64,000 nt of DNA from Dendrophyllia cribrosa (lineage: Eukaryota > Cnidaria > Anthozoa > Scleractinia > Dendrophylliidae), in contig JAJLRJ010000007.1 in assembly GCA_024195265.1 (NCBI GenBank), forward strand, positions 4,801,058 through 4,865,057. The letters are read 5' to 3'. A model generated the notes under the pieces. The model worked only from the letters and a program-made list of their open reading frames with translations, ran no database searches and was not told the DNA's origin. Position 1 is the first letter of the stretch. Each line of letters opens with the position of its first letter. Below are positions 10,903 through 22,600 of the stretch, in pieces. Made by a program: the position numbers and the translations under genes.

Positions 10903-11275
10903 ACCTGTGATCCCAACGGGGACGCGAGGAAAAAGGTAACAAAAATAAAAACTCGAATATATATTAAGCTGAAATCTTACAAAGTTTTGCCCGATTTTGG
11001 TAGTTTCTTGGTGTTGCAGATGGTGTGATCACCAAATGACGTAAAACAAAAGATTCAGAAGACACTGAACAATACCCACACCACAACACAAAAGCTAACC
11101 AACAATGGCTTCCGCAACACCAAGAAACACCCCCGATTTTTCTATTTCGATATTTCCCAAAAGGACCGAGGGGGTAGAAATGGACCGTTGATCACAACGG
11201 TAACGCGAAGAAAAAGGTAACAAAAAAGATAACAATACAATAAAAAAAGCTGAAATGTTACAAATGTTGCTGATG
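10903..11275. repeat. Degenerate direct repeat upstream of the first light chain gene
   Basis: About 90 bases starting at 10903 (GTGATCCCAACGGGGACGCG, then AAAAAGGTAACAAAAA, then AAGCTGAAATCTTACAAA) recur at 11182-11270 with about 80 per cent similarity by eye. A shorter inverted pair around CAACACCAAGAAAC (11015 and 11114 regions) lies between the two. It may be an old local duplication in the promoter-proximal region. Confidence 0.5.
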
Positions 11276-11513
11276 TTTCTATTTGCAAGACAAGCCACTT
11301 CTTCATTCACTTTAATATTTATTATTTTTTGTAGGCGTTGTGGACCTATCCCAGATCGGAAATTCCGACAGATTCCGATCACTTCCGACTCGCCGAAAAG
11401 GTAGTGACCCGTCCCCAGGGAGTTCAAAATTGACATTTCCTGCTGAAAATATTCATCTTTGAATCAACCACACGTCAGTACTACGTGCTCAGAGCGAATA
11501 CTGGCATCATAAA

Positions 11514-13452
11514 ATGGTAAAGTTTTTATTTCTTAGATTGAATACGATTTTTTAAAACAATCTGTAACGTTAAGAATATATTTTTGTCTCTATTTTCTTT
11601 CCTCAGGGAACTTTATCGGAAGATCAAATAGCGGGTAAGTCTAAATGTCCAATGGTTTCTCCAATCACGTTTTCGGTTTTCGCCAATTGCAGATTCCCGG
11701 TGAAAGCGTTCATTCGTTATCTTGTTTCATTCTCTAGAGCACAAGGAAGCTTTTATGCTTTTCGATCGGAAAGGGGATGGAAAGATCGAATCAGCTCAGC
11801 TCGGAGAAGTTCTTCGATCGCTTGGATTGAACCCGACGCAAGCTGATGTCAAGAAAGCTTTGAAAGAAGTTGATCCAAACGGTAAGGAAGCCTGGAAATA
11901 GCAGCTTTAAATTAGTCCGTAAAATAATATAAGCTTAAGAGCATTTTCAAACTGTCATGTTGTTGCCAAAATCTTGAGTTATTTTCTTGTAGAAAATATT
12001 GGCTGATGCGATATCTACTTTATTTCCACACCTAAAGCTAGCCCTAAATTAAGTTCAAATTCGAAAGTCTGTTTATAATAATAATAACTCCAAGTCAGCC
12101 TTGTTTACCTTTATTCCCACAAATCAACCGAGAAAATTCGTCTACCTTTTAACCTTATTTGTTCGTGTGTCTTTTACAGTTTTCATTAAATGCACGAATA
12201 AGTTTACTGCATTTCGTTATCTGGGTAGTTTAGGCATGAAAAAGCTTTTTGAAAAGTTTGCACGCTGTGACAAAACAACAAGAATAGACTTAATATTAAG
12301 GCTAAAATATTAAAGTAGCTAAATGAACGTAAACAAAATTTGATAACTACACAAGAACGTCTTTCGTGATTATAAAACAACCTCCTTTGTATATTTTAAA
12401 AGGCCTTAAAAATATTAAACAATTGAATCATCGAACCAGGTTGGAAATGACTTTTTCTGTCGCTGACCGCTGTGATTTCATTGTTGCGTTTGTCATGGGC
12501 CATTAAGCTTAAAAGTAAGCAGAACTTTTGAGATCGAAGGAGACCTTTTGAAATGACTAGTAATTAGCAAATGCAAATCAGTTAAAATTTTCAAAGGTGT
12601 CAATGAGCAGAATTATATTAAGCTTCTCTTTTTTTATGCAAATACTGCAATGTTGGTCGAATGTTGGTTTCGTTCCACCAATCATAATAATAAATATGAG
12701 AACAGTCAACAGACTTGACATTTTGCTGTCTTGCACTAATATTTGTTGTTATGAATTAATTTCATGCATCTTGGGAAACTTAGCAATCGATCCTACCCTT
12801 TAACTCCTAAGAGAGCCAAATATAAAGAACAAAATTCATGAAAAATCCCTAATTTGGAAAAATTAATGGTACTATGAAAAAGTACTGCTGAAGAGGTTTC
12901 ATTTGAATGGTCACACCAATAGGATTTTGTTAACAGACTCAAAAGTTAGAACTATACACTTCATGTCCCCATAATTGACTCTGGGAGTGAAAGGGTTAAC
13001 TGAGTGATGTCAGCTCATGTAATCACAGTCCCTCAGAAGGGAGGTGTAATATTATTGTCATTGTCTGGGCAAAAGGACACATCACCAGATAATGATGGTG
13101 GAATTTAACATTTAAACCCAGGCCAAAAAAGATAAAGAAATATAGATTACCCGGTACTTCATGGGCAGTGCGGGCGTACAGTATTTATGCATGAGTTGAT
13201 TCGTATCAGAAATCGAATGAGCCAGGCTCAATTAAAACTTTTTGAGAGTGCACAAGAGTGGCATGGCTGAGAGCACAATCAGTTTTAGGCAAAACAAAGG
13301 AAGAGTTGAACTCTTGCCAACTCTTGCTTGATCTTGTTTTGCCTGGAGATGAAGGACATGTGGATGCAAGTATTGAATATCAACTTGTGTACAGACTTGT
13401 ATTGGGTGGCATCTGAAGTTGCATTGGATAACTATTATTAGTATCACCCAAC

Positions 13453-13484
<32 letters not shown>

Positions 13485-13637
13485 AGCTACGCTACTAGGG
13501 GTCTAATAGTAATAGTCATCGAGTAGCAAAATTCGCCGGTTTTATTTTTCGTTTTATTCCCAAATAAATATTTCTTCAACTTGCAATTGCTTTTTTTTAT
13601 TATTGCCTTTTTCTGTCCGACTAGTTGGGTGATACTA

Positions 13638-13671
<34 letters not shown>

Positions 13672-16600
13672 GTCAATAGCCCATTCGGCTTCGCCTCATG
13701 GGCTATTGACCCGTAGCCCTTTCGGGCTACGGGTCTAATTGTTAAAAATGCATCAACCTACGTTATCTTGCATGCAACAATCTGAACAGCTTGATTTTGC
13801 CCTGTAACTCCCAAGAGTGCCAAGAATCAAAATTCAAGAAAAATTCCAAATTCCATTTGAAGGGGTGCATGGAATAAGGCGCCAAGTGACCTTTGATGTA
13901 ATGTCAAATTCTCCCTGTGTTTGACAAGGGAATACAATGCAATTTGGAAGGAGAATCTAGCAGTTTTTTAGAAGTCACTTAGGGCTTTTTTCCAGGCACC
14001 CCTTCAATTTTTCTGTTTAATATAGGGAAACAAATGGTGCCATGCAAAAGTACTGCCAAAGTGGTTTCATTTGAATGGTCCCACCACAGGATTTCCACAA
14101 TTTTATTGACCCTGGGAGTGAAAGGGTTAAAAATGGATTTTCAGTTTTCTCCGTGCAAGAAATACCACTTTCCCCTCTCCCCTCCCCAAAAAGCTTTAGA
14201 ACAATAACATAACAATAATTATTACTGTTGTTGTTTAATAGTTTGACTAACAGATTTTATCTAATATCTCCCTTTTCAGGAAATAAGCGTATCTCCTTTG
14301 GGGAGTTTTTGCCAATTTTCCTGTCCATTGGACAGAAAAAGCACAACAGCAGCTCCAATGAAGGCTTTGTGGATGGTCTGCGTGTTTTTGACAGAGATGG
14401 TAGTGGCCAGATATCGGCTGCAGAGCTGCGTCATGTCCTCACAGGATTAGGTGAGCTAATTCAAATGTGTAGTAAGTCAACGACAAGCGTTAAGAAGGTG
14501 TGCAGGGGCTTAGCTGGCACTTGCCTTGGTAAAAATAAAATTTTGAATACAAGTACCGAGGTTATGCATAAAAAAACGAATGAATTGGTTTCTTTTTCTG
14601 ATATTGCCTTGGTGAGAATTTTTGTGTGGCTATGTATCATTATAGGGATTTTGACATTTTAGAGTCAAAACTCCCCAAAGAACCTTTGTCATACACAAAA
14701 TATTTATAGAACACTAAGAGGAAGACAGCAAGTGAATTTTCAAAGAGAGAATAAACTACATGGTATATAATCTGACTTTCCTCAAGTTTTCCAAAAAAGA
14801 GGCTAAACTTTAAAAAATCAACCCAATATTTTTCAGTTGCAATCCATTTCCATCGTGGCCATCTCCAACCCAAAACACATATTTTTACTCTCCTATTAGA
14901 GCACAAGTAGAGCAAATTTAAACAAAACTGGCCCATTATTTATGGGTTTCTACTGAACAGATATAAATATATCTTTTGGGCTTTTTAAAGTCACACTAAA
15001 AATGGTAATATAGCCCCTTTAAAAAGATTACAGCTATGCTCCGTCACGCGTAACCAGTAATCCACAAGACTGAAATGAACATTTGAATATTTCTTTATAA
15101 CGTCCAAGATTTGAATGAAACCTTGAAGATCTCTGTGGAAAACACTTTGAAAGTCACAAGTTAACGGAAAAATAACTTTGCTACATGCATAAAAAACGTA
15201 ATATTGTTTGGATATGTAACATTTCAAATAAAATGATATTTTGTTGCTCTTTGTTTCCGAAAATGTGGTGAAATTCTCATGGGAATTCCGAATCTCGGAA
15301 CTCAATGAATTTACAAAACTGACGCGTAAACTTGAAAACTCCACCCAAATTTTCAGAAATACCGGTCACGCGTGACGGAGCATGGCTGTAAGAGTTTAAA
15401 CTCTTTGAGTGTACAATGAGAGACAATAAGAGTGTCTGATAGCCTGTACCGGACATTCAGATAGTGGGGAGGGCGCGCAGGAAAATTGCAATGCGAGTAG
15501 AAAAAAAGAGAGGAGTCTGGGGAAGAGGAAATGCACCCCCCTCTCCCTGAGTCTTCCCTCATTTTTCCCACTCATTCACATGCAGCTTTTCCTTCATGCT
15601 TCTCCTTCGTGTCCTCCCCACTATCTGAATGCCTGGAACAGGCTAAATGTCAGAGAGTTTGAACTTCCATTGCCTCTAGATTTAAACTCCTTGAGAGCAC
15701 TTGAGAACTACATGTACCAAGAGCACATAAATGTCTGCACTCTTGTCAACTCTTGTTCTTGTTTACTCTGGGCTTAAGTTTGTAAATGTGCAGCTTTGCC
15801 ACTTGCATTTGGTGCCCCACATGTGAACGTGTGCCCTCAGGCCAATGATTTAAAGAAAATTGGTGTTGGAAAGAAACAGCAGTGACATACCTTTTTTTAC
15901 CTTTTTTAGGAGAAAAAATGACTGAAGAAGAGGTAGATTTACTTGTTAGTGGAATGGAGGATCAACAAGGGCAAATTAACTATGAAGGTGCTACAACATA
16001 ACATGTTTTGAGTATTTGTTATTGTTCAAATTAATGACCCCAATTGTGTTGTTCCAGAAATATCCTACCCCCTCCACAAGAGGTTTTGTTGGTTCAAGCT
16101 CACCCACCCATACCCTCTGGAAATTCACTCTCCTTTAACACCTCTAGTAAGCGACTGTGACCGCTCTGGTGATTTGAATTTTTCTATTGTTTTTAATCTC
16201 TGGTAAGTGACTTCTGCCTATATTTTGTTGCTACTAACAGACCCAAAATGAATAATGTATTACAGTACAACTCCAATGCAATCCAAATTTTGTCCCTCGC
16301 GTCAAAACGTCTTATACAATAAAATAATTTGCGCTGATAGGTGCTTTGTACATTGAAATTACTACAGGTTCAATTGTCATTCAAAGTTAGGACCTTCTGT
16401 GGTCTGACCTGTCATAAGCCACCACCTCCCATAAGCAACCACCTTAGCTTTTCATTTTGAGTGGTCGCTTTCGGAAGGTTTGACAGTATAGTAATGCTAA
16501 AAACAGTCAAACCTCTATTACATGGAAGCGGTCACCCTCTATTAAGCGGTCACTTTAACAAATCCCCAGAATTAAATCGCTCCCCATATTTACTGTAAAC

Positions 16601-16737
16601 TTGACCCACCTTTATTAAGCGGTCAGTTGGCCATTCCCCAAGGGTGACCGCTTAATAGAGGTTTGACTGTAACAACAATAATGAGTAGATATTTTTTTAC
16701 ATCAACAGAATTTGTCAAGATGGTAATGTCAGGATAA
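11514..16737 (+). CDS. Myosin essential light chain, paralogue A (six exons, 150 aa)
   Basis: Exons are 11514-11516 (start codon only), 11607-11634, 11738-11881, 14280-14450, 15910-15987 and 16709-16737; the sum is 453 nt and all phases join. The protein starts [20 protein letters not shown] and ends [25 protein letters not shown] and the FVDGLRVFD segment identify an alkali (essential) light chain, which wraps the first IQ motif of the myosin lever arm. EF-hand 1 (20-31, [12 protein letters not shown]) lacks the final acidic residue. EF-hand 2 (56-67, [12 protein letters not shown]) and EF-hand 3 (96-107, [12 protein letters not shown]) keep the usual ligand positions, so calcium binding is conceivable. 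A start codon ending exactly at the first splice site is unusual but consistent with phase. The donor after exon 5 (gtgcta) is weak. Length and tail fit the family. Confidence 0.9.
12796..12995 (+). mobile_element. TTAA-type MITE in intron 3 of light chain A
   Basis: It starts CCCTTTAACTCC and ends GTGAAAGGG before TTAA (12996-12999). The left flank has lost TTAA. It contains the shared internal block (GTACTGCTGAAGAGGTTTC, GAATGGTCACACC, CAGACTCAAAAGTTAGAAC) from which the satellite unit can be derived. Confidence 0.85.
13130..13250 (+). repeat. Dispersed repeat fragment shared with 18885-19008
   Basis: ATAGATTACCCGG, CTTCATGGGCAGTGCGGGCG and TATTTATGCA match, in inverse orientation, the sequence ending near 19008. 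The copy at 18885-19008 is itself palindromic (GGGCAGTG against CACTGCCC ends). This copy keeps mainly one arm. Confidence 0.55.
13441..13635. mobile_element. 195-bp MITE with perfect 16-bp terminal repeats and TA flanks
   Basis: GTATCACCCAACTAGT at 13441-13456 and its exact reverse complement at 13620-13635, with TA immediately outside on both sides (13439-13440 and 13636-13637). The perfect ends suggest fairly recent insertion. Non-coding interior. Located in intron 3 of light chain A. Confidence 0.85.
13641..13741. repeat. GC-rich hairpin in intron 3 of light chain A
   Basis: CAATTAGACCC at the left and GGGTCTAATTG at the right enclose a second perfect stem, ACGGGTCAATAGCCCAT against ATGGGCTATTGACCCGT. 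Small loops rich in TTCG and CTTTCGGG separate the stems. It lies 5 bases after the preceding MITE. It may be a foldback element, or could fold as RNA in the pre-mRNA. Confidence 0.75.
13800..14126 (+). mobile_element. TTAA-type MITE interrupted by another MITE
   Basis: The left end is CCCTGTAACTCCCAAGAG and the right end GTGAAAGGG followed by TTAA (14127-14130). Its left third and right half match the other copies, but bases 13859-14005 do not belong to it. Those form an inserted 147-bp element. Confidence 0.8.
13859..14005. mobile_element. 147-bp MITE nested in a TTAA-type MITE
   Basis: The ends are GAAGGGGTGCATGGAA and TTCCAGGCACCCCTTC, with inner extensions CAAGTGAC and GTCACTT, giving arms of about 32 bases with a few mismatches. 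It splits the host element cleanly and so is younger than it. Non-coding. Confidence 0.7.
15028..15391. mobile_element. Inverted-repeat element in intron 4 of light chain A
   Basis: TTACAGCTATGCTCCGTCAC at 15028 is matched by GTGACGGAGCATGGCTGTAA ending at 15391; the arms of 28 bases also share CACGCGT. The 310-base interior is AT-rich with no convincing gene. Confidence 0.7.
15440..15645. mobile_element. MITE with TAGCCTGT ends (family C, copy 1)
   Basis: The left end is TAGCCTGTACCGGACATTCA followed by GATAGTGGGGA; the right end is the inverse, ending AACAGGCTA. The 9 bases outside each end match at 7 positions, consistent with a decayed 9-bp duplication like the one seen intact at 24350-24470. 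Confidence 0.7.
16504..16669. mobile_element. Tc1/mariner-like MITE in intron 5 of light chain A
   Basis: CAGTCAAACCTCTATTA at the left and TAATAGAGGTTTGACTG at the right form a perfect 17-base inverted repeat; TA follows the right end. Inner copies of GCGGTCA and TGACCGC extend the symmetry. The style resembles pogo/Tigger-type ends. Confidence 0.75.
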
Positions 16738-16849
16738 CTCTGCAGCTGTTACAGATTAGAAGTCTTATAATTATTGCAAATGATTTAGAACTGTGAAGAA
16801 AACAGTGATTGGAAGTGAAGAAGATTAACATTATCAAAATGGAGAGTTG

Positions 16850-16953
16850 AATAAATAATAACACAGTAATGGGGATTTATAAAGTTTAATGTTCATATTT
16901 TTTTCTATTTGTAGGACTTACTGTAGGATAGACTTTTTTACAGAAAAAATAAA
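16850..16953 (+). promoter_or_regulatory. Candidate polyadenylation signals of light chain A
   Basis: AATAAA occurs at 16850-16855 and again at 16948-16953, 113 and 211 bases after the stop codon. Either could end the transcript. Confidence 0.4.
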
Positions 16954-17756
16954 GTTGTTGATTATCAAGGTTGTATAAACTGATTTTTCTTTTTTGTTTA
17001 ATTTTGTGGAGTACAACGACAAGCGTAAAAGCTTGCCCTTATATTATAAAATCATCTTTCAGTAACCCAAAATGTTTAAGACAACTCAAAAGTGCTGCTT
17101 TCTGCTTCAAAATGCAGGGAAAAGCTTCTACACAAGTCTTCAAGTTCTGTGGGAGAATGGAGAGACTATAAAACTCCTGACCTGCTAACCTACTGAAAGC
17201 AACCAACTGTCTGCCCCACCTGTATTGAAATTAATATATCAGTATTTCTATCCTCCTATGCAGGCAACACTATGGGCCGAGTAAAGGGCTAGAGGAAAGA
17301 CTGGTGAAGAGCACACAAATTTGACTGACTAGGGTGGGGGCGGGAAGAAAGAAAAAAGTGATGCTTTTCGTTCGCCTTGGCTCCTCACCCCCTCCCCTCC
17401 TATTGTTTTTTTTTTGTCCTTTTGCCCCAGAACCCAGAGATGGTTGCAAAGAAGGTTACAGTACATTGTTGCGTTGATTGGGGGATTTCATAGTATTCTT
17501 AAAGATTTTCCCATTTCCCCTCCTCCCTTTTCTTTTGCTAAAAATTTTCCTATTTACTTCACCTTCCATAGATATAGATAATTTTCACAGCGGCCATGTT
17601 GTTGACACACACAAAGAAATCAGTTGAATAAAAATTCCCAAAGCATGCCAATTTCATTGTTTTGGCCCCCAACATAGCCGCCGTGAAAACCATCTATACT
17701 GCTTGACCCACCACAATTCCTCAGTGGTTGACATTGGCCGCCCGCTCCCGGGAGGC

Positions 17757-17783
17757 GGGGGGGGGGGGGGGGGGGGGGGGGGG
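17757..17783 (+). repeat. Run of 27 G
   Basis: An uninterrupted G homopolymer preceded by CCCGGGAGGC. Its exact length is likely to be unreliable in any assembly. Similar long C runs are at 38791 and 39464. Confidence 0.9.
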
Positions 17784-17989
17784 TGTACTTGGATCAACCT
17801 TCGCTGGGTGTATGCCGCTGGCCTCCCAGAACCCCTACCCCATAATACTAGTCTATTCTGTTCATGAAACTAAATTTAAATAAATTAGTCCTTGAATAGC
17901 AGGTTACAAGGTTCAAAGTATCCATACTTCTCAATGCATATCCCCTCTCAACATCTCTAGAGAACCGAACCCTAGAGTCAAGGGTCAGG

Positions 17990-18460
17990 TGAATATGATC
18001 ATTAATCCGGTCTTATAAAAGAAAACAAGTCAGCAATAAATCTCCTATCCTCTAAAGATAACAAGCGGAGTTCACGTAACCTAACCAGATATACATCATC
18101 ACTCTTGAGAATAAATTTGGTAGCCCTTCTTTGAATGGACTCTATACGTATAATATTACTCTTGGTATAGCTAGGGATTCCACACCTGTGAGGCACATTC
18201 AACTTTAGGTCTCACAAGACTACAATACAGAGTCTTAAGAGTTGTGACATCATTGACATCCCGACACGTTCTTTTGATAACGCCTAAAATACTATTTGCC
18301 TTAGCTGTGATATTGGCAATGTGGTAATTCCAAGAAAGAACATTACTGGTTAACAAACCCAGATCTCTATGCAAGGAAACCGAATCGAGTTCAGCCCCAT
18401 CAATATGATAGTCGTAGCTAAAAGGGGACTTCTTTTTGGTATTTCTCATAACCTTGCATT
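17990..18460 (-). pseudogene. LINE reverse transcriptase C-terminal fragment, frameshifted
   Basis: Read from about 18449 downwards, the first frame gives SYDYHIDGAELDSVSLHRDL and ends in LVRPKVECASQVWNP; a second frame from about 18180 continues YTKSNIIRIESIQRRATKFI. Together they match the region after the catalytic palm of CR1/L2-like non-LTR elements (the ASQVW..Y..I..IES.QRRATKF pattern). A frameshift near 18175 and missing flanks show a dead, truncated copy between the two light chain genes. Confidence 0.8.
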
Positions 18461-18884
18461 GCAGGTTAAGAGGATTGGGTGTGTCAGTGTCCTGGGTGTG
18501 TGTACTGGCAAAGGAGAGTGGGGTCTATACAGGCTAGAGAGGTGGGCATTAGCAGAGCTTCCACTGTATATTCGTTACTTCAGCAGCGGGTACAGAAGTC
18601 TTGAAATACTTTGCAGCCCATAGATAACCATTCCCTCAGCCTCGCCGATTGTAATCATTGTCGAAGAGGGTATTTCAAACTTGTCCGCTATCGTCAAATT
18701 TAATTTAATATTTTATACTTATTGCGATTTTCTATTGAAATTTGGCGTGTGAATTGAAAACCCTGCGCTTCGGGGTTCGCAGCCAATCAGAATGGCAAAA
18801 CGACTTTCTCGCACGTGAAAAAAGCGTTTCGTCCAATCACAAATCTCAGTATGTATAAAATAAACAAATTACTTTATGGGCAGT

Positions 18885-19008
18885 GCTTTGTACAGAAATT
18901 TGTACGGCATTTACGCACTCGTTGGTTTGTATTAGAAATCGAGCGAGCGAGGCTTTGCGAGCGTGCGTAAATACCGTACGCCCGCACTGCCCATGAAGTA
19001 ATCTATAT
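18885..19008. repeat. Palindromic dispersed repeat near ELC-B
   Basis: ATTACTTTATGGGCAGTG at the left and CACTGCCCATGAAGTAAT at the right form the outer arms; inner blocks TACGGCATTTACGCACTCG and GCGTGCGTAAATACCGTACG are also complementary. Related to 13130-13250. Confidence 0.65.
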
Positions 19009-19661
19009 TTTCCTCATGACCGAGATCAAATTTATACAAGAATATCTACTTTCACGTGCGCGCGGACAGAATCTCGCATCGAATCATCGTTTCTTACTGC
19101 CCATCTTTCACAACGCGCTGACGAAAAAGTTCGAAGGTGACTTCACACGCACCCAGAAACTTTACAGGACAAACCAGATTGTCAACAGCATGCATTACGC
19201 AGACTCCGTACCATGAAAATTTAAACAAGCGATAAAAAGCATTCTGATTGTGTTCCAGTAATAAAACAAAGCCAAAACAAAGCGTTGCAACTGAAAACAG
19301 AGGGAAAAAATTTCCTTGTCAGCCAAACCACGAAACATTATTTCAACAAACATGGTTTGACGCGCGTTAAAAGATCGAAAACATACAGCAAATGTCAATC
19401 AGACAAAAGCAAGGTAACTCTGGTCAAACTTCTGAGGGGAGGAAAGGGGAGTGCAAGGTTACAATACTATCTTTATGCTTGATCAATGGTACACCTAGCC
19501 ACCCGACCCTGAGTCTAATTTGTTGCGCATGCCACAGTGACCTCACCCTGTGATTCCAGGACTTCCTTGTCTAATTGAGCATTTCATTCGTCAGCGTGCA
19601 TAACTTTAGCTACACAAGCACGCACTGAAGACTGCTGCACATCAACTCGCCGATCGCCAAG

Positions 19662-22600
19662 ATGTCTCAACCAACACAGGAGGAGATGGATGGTAAATGC
19701 TCAATTTCAATTGATCATGTCTTCTTTTTATTGACAAAAGAATTTTTAGGAGTTGTTGCTACTTTTTGTAGAGTACCGCGATGCGTTCACTCTCTTTGAT
19801 GAACAGGGAGATGGCAAAATTGACTGCGACCAGATTGGCAAGTTGCTTCGCTCGTTAAATCTCAACCCCGATGATGAAGACATTCGCAAGATTGAAAAGG
19901 ACGTAGGTAGGTAATAAAGCAAGAATTCAGTGCTGTGTAAATTCATATACAATCGAACAATCTTAGCTTCTTATCTTCCCTGGACTGCCTAAGTTCCATT
20001 TGTGGTTATTTGATGTAGCATCAGCGGTAAATAACAATGATAACATGCAAGTTCAATTTGTCTATTTCATGCGGATCTTGTGGGTTTGAGGCAGATTTTG
20101 ATCGACCAGTTGCAAGCGAAACGCAAGTAAAGTTAAAGCTGTTGTAACAATAAGAGACGTTCTGTGACATACTGCACCTTCTAAAACATCTGGGGTTATG
20201 CTTTATTTATATTTTATGCTAAATTTGGTTAAGCTCCTTTTCTCTCTGTGTCACACGATTAAATATTTCGATTATTTTGCATCAAAACGTTCTTATTTTG
20301 TCACGCAAAGACAACACCAAATAAATACGTTTTAGGTTATTTTCCTTATTATATTGGACTGTGTGCGTAAACCGAAACGCCCTTGAAAGAATCTTTGCAG
20401 CTGTGAATGTGATACGTCAGTATAAAATGTGCGTTAAAAATAACAAACTCAAAAACCAAACGCCCATAAAACGTGCAAAGGACGCATTGTTTTTGATCAA
20501 ATATACCACGCTTTCATAAAATTTACTTTTCAAATTAAGATTAAAGTGATTATAACTTTGCTGTATTGCTTTACGCTTATGAGCATGAATGTTTCGGATA
20601 TTTTGGCGCACTCCATAAAAAATACGCCGAAATGAATACCCTTGAAAAACAATCCATCAGTACTTGCAAAAGGCAAATGTCACTCCTGAGATAATGTTTC
20701 ATGATTCGCCGTTCGGGTAACGAAATTACACTGTCTGAAATATAAATCATCATTTCTACTGCCACGGGACATTTACTGTGCAAATTCGACTGAGATTTAT
20801 TAAAATCATTGATTGTTAAGACGTGGCAGTAATTACCTATGACCGACTATTAAATCTTATCAGTCTTTCAATTAATTGCTTGCAGTAAAATTTCGATTAA
20901 AAAAGCATTTTTTTTAGTTTTCTGTATACATTCTATCTCTTTTCCATCTGTTCCGTGAACAGAATACTGATAAAACCGAAAACAGCCGTCCGTGGGCTTA
21001 TTACGCTGTCATTTTTTTAGACCGTCTGCAATCTTAAATACTCTTGCCCCTTTGACGGTAATTCCATACTAATCGCCTCGAGTGGTATTTTTTATTCGAC
21101 AGATAAATATTTTTATATGACCGCCACTAAAGCATTTGATTTCAATTCGTAAAAGTCACGCTTTTTAACTTTACTTTCTCAATGATTGGGTGCGCAAAAA
21201 TCTCTTCAATTTTCATGACATTTGTAAGCGAGTCAGTTTCGAATATATGAGGGCAATTATGACTCTTTCAACAGTCCGCAATTGTTTGTTGGTTACACCC
21301 AAATGACCTTATATATAATTATAATGTCTACAAGACCGAACGACTGAGATTGGGCATGATACGGTAACAAATATTTCATTGTGACGCTGTTTTCTTATTA
21401 GCAGTAAATAATTTCAAATCAACGTCGAAAAAACGAGTAAATCAAAGAGCAGATGAAACAAATTAGTTGGCAAAAAAATTTATGGAGAGAAGATAAAATC
21501 TACCTTTTTTTCTTAAGAAATTAGAAATTTTAGGTGCACGCAATAGTGAAGAATATGAAAGACAAATATTAATGTTTTGTCGCAAAAACTAGTTGTTGAT
21601 TTTTTGTTAGAATCGACTTTATTTGCTTTATAAAAATACCAAACACATGCATCCAGGCCCTGGATCACCCCTTGCTCTTTACCTACAGCAGTGATCGATT
21701 ACCATTTAGAAATAGACAAATTAACTAAAACAAATCCTCCAAAGGAAAATTATAGAACTGTATTATTTATCAGTAAAGAGAATTCATTACTGTATACCGA
21801 TTGTATTATACAATCGTTGAAAGAAATCTAGCATGTTTAATACATAAAAACATCGGTATCACTTTTTTAATCAAAACTTTATCGGTATGGATATCTGCAA
21901 CCCTTTACCAAACGACAGTTGAAAAATAAAGATAGGCGGAAACATGAAACCGGTTCTTTCGCGCAAAGGGCCAAGCTGGAATCAATTCAGTCCTATTACT
22001 TACAAGCAAATTAAACGCTCTCTTTTGTCAATTTTAAAGCCGGTCAACGATCGTAAAATACTGGTGGAGGTGAAAACAAACGTGGCAGCATGATTTGGTG
22101 ATCATGCCATGAGTAAGAACAAGCATATTTATCTAAACTTGAGGATTAATATTATGGAGAATAAGACGGTAAATGCGCATTTGTGAGATTAATTATTAAA
22201 GGGTTCAAAAGGTTAATTGTGGAGTTAAAAAGGTGCTTCACTGATAGCTAAAAATTAGCCCAAATCTTGTTTGGACTTCCAGCTGAGAAATCTTGGAAAC
22301 CGTCAGCTGAGATCGTGAAACTTTGGCTCGATCGCTGTTACCTTGTAGAGAAACATATTTTCAACTGATAGCAGCTGATAAATCTGGATTACCATCAAAT
22401 AGCTGAAAACTGACATTTGGTTCACTGAATCTCGATCAAACCCCTCAAGAGTGTCTGACATCAAAATTCAAGAAAAATCCCAAATTTCATTTTGTAAAAT
22501 CTTAAAAAACAAATGGTACCATGCTAAAGTACTACCAAAGAGGCTTCATTTGAATGGTCACACCATAGGATTTCGTCAACAGATTCAAAAGTTAGAACTA

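Noticed and set aside
11179..11205. Resemblance of GTTGATCACAACGGTAACG to the exon 3 end of light chain A (GTTGATCCAAACGGTAAGG)
   Set aside because: Under 20 bases of similarity with no extension into the exon; likely chance.
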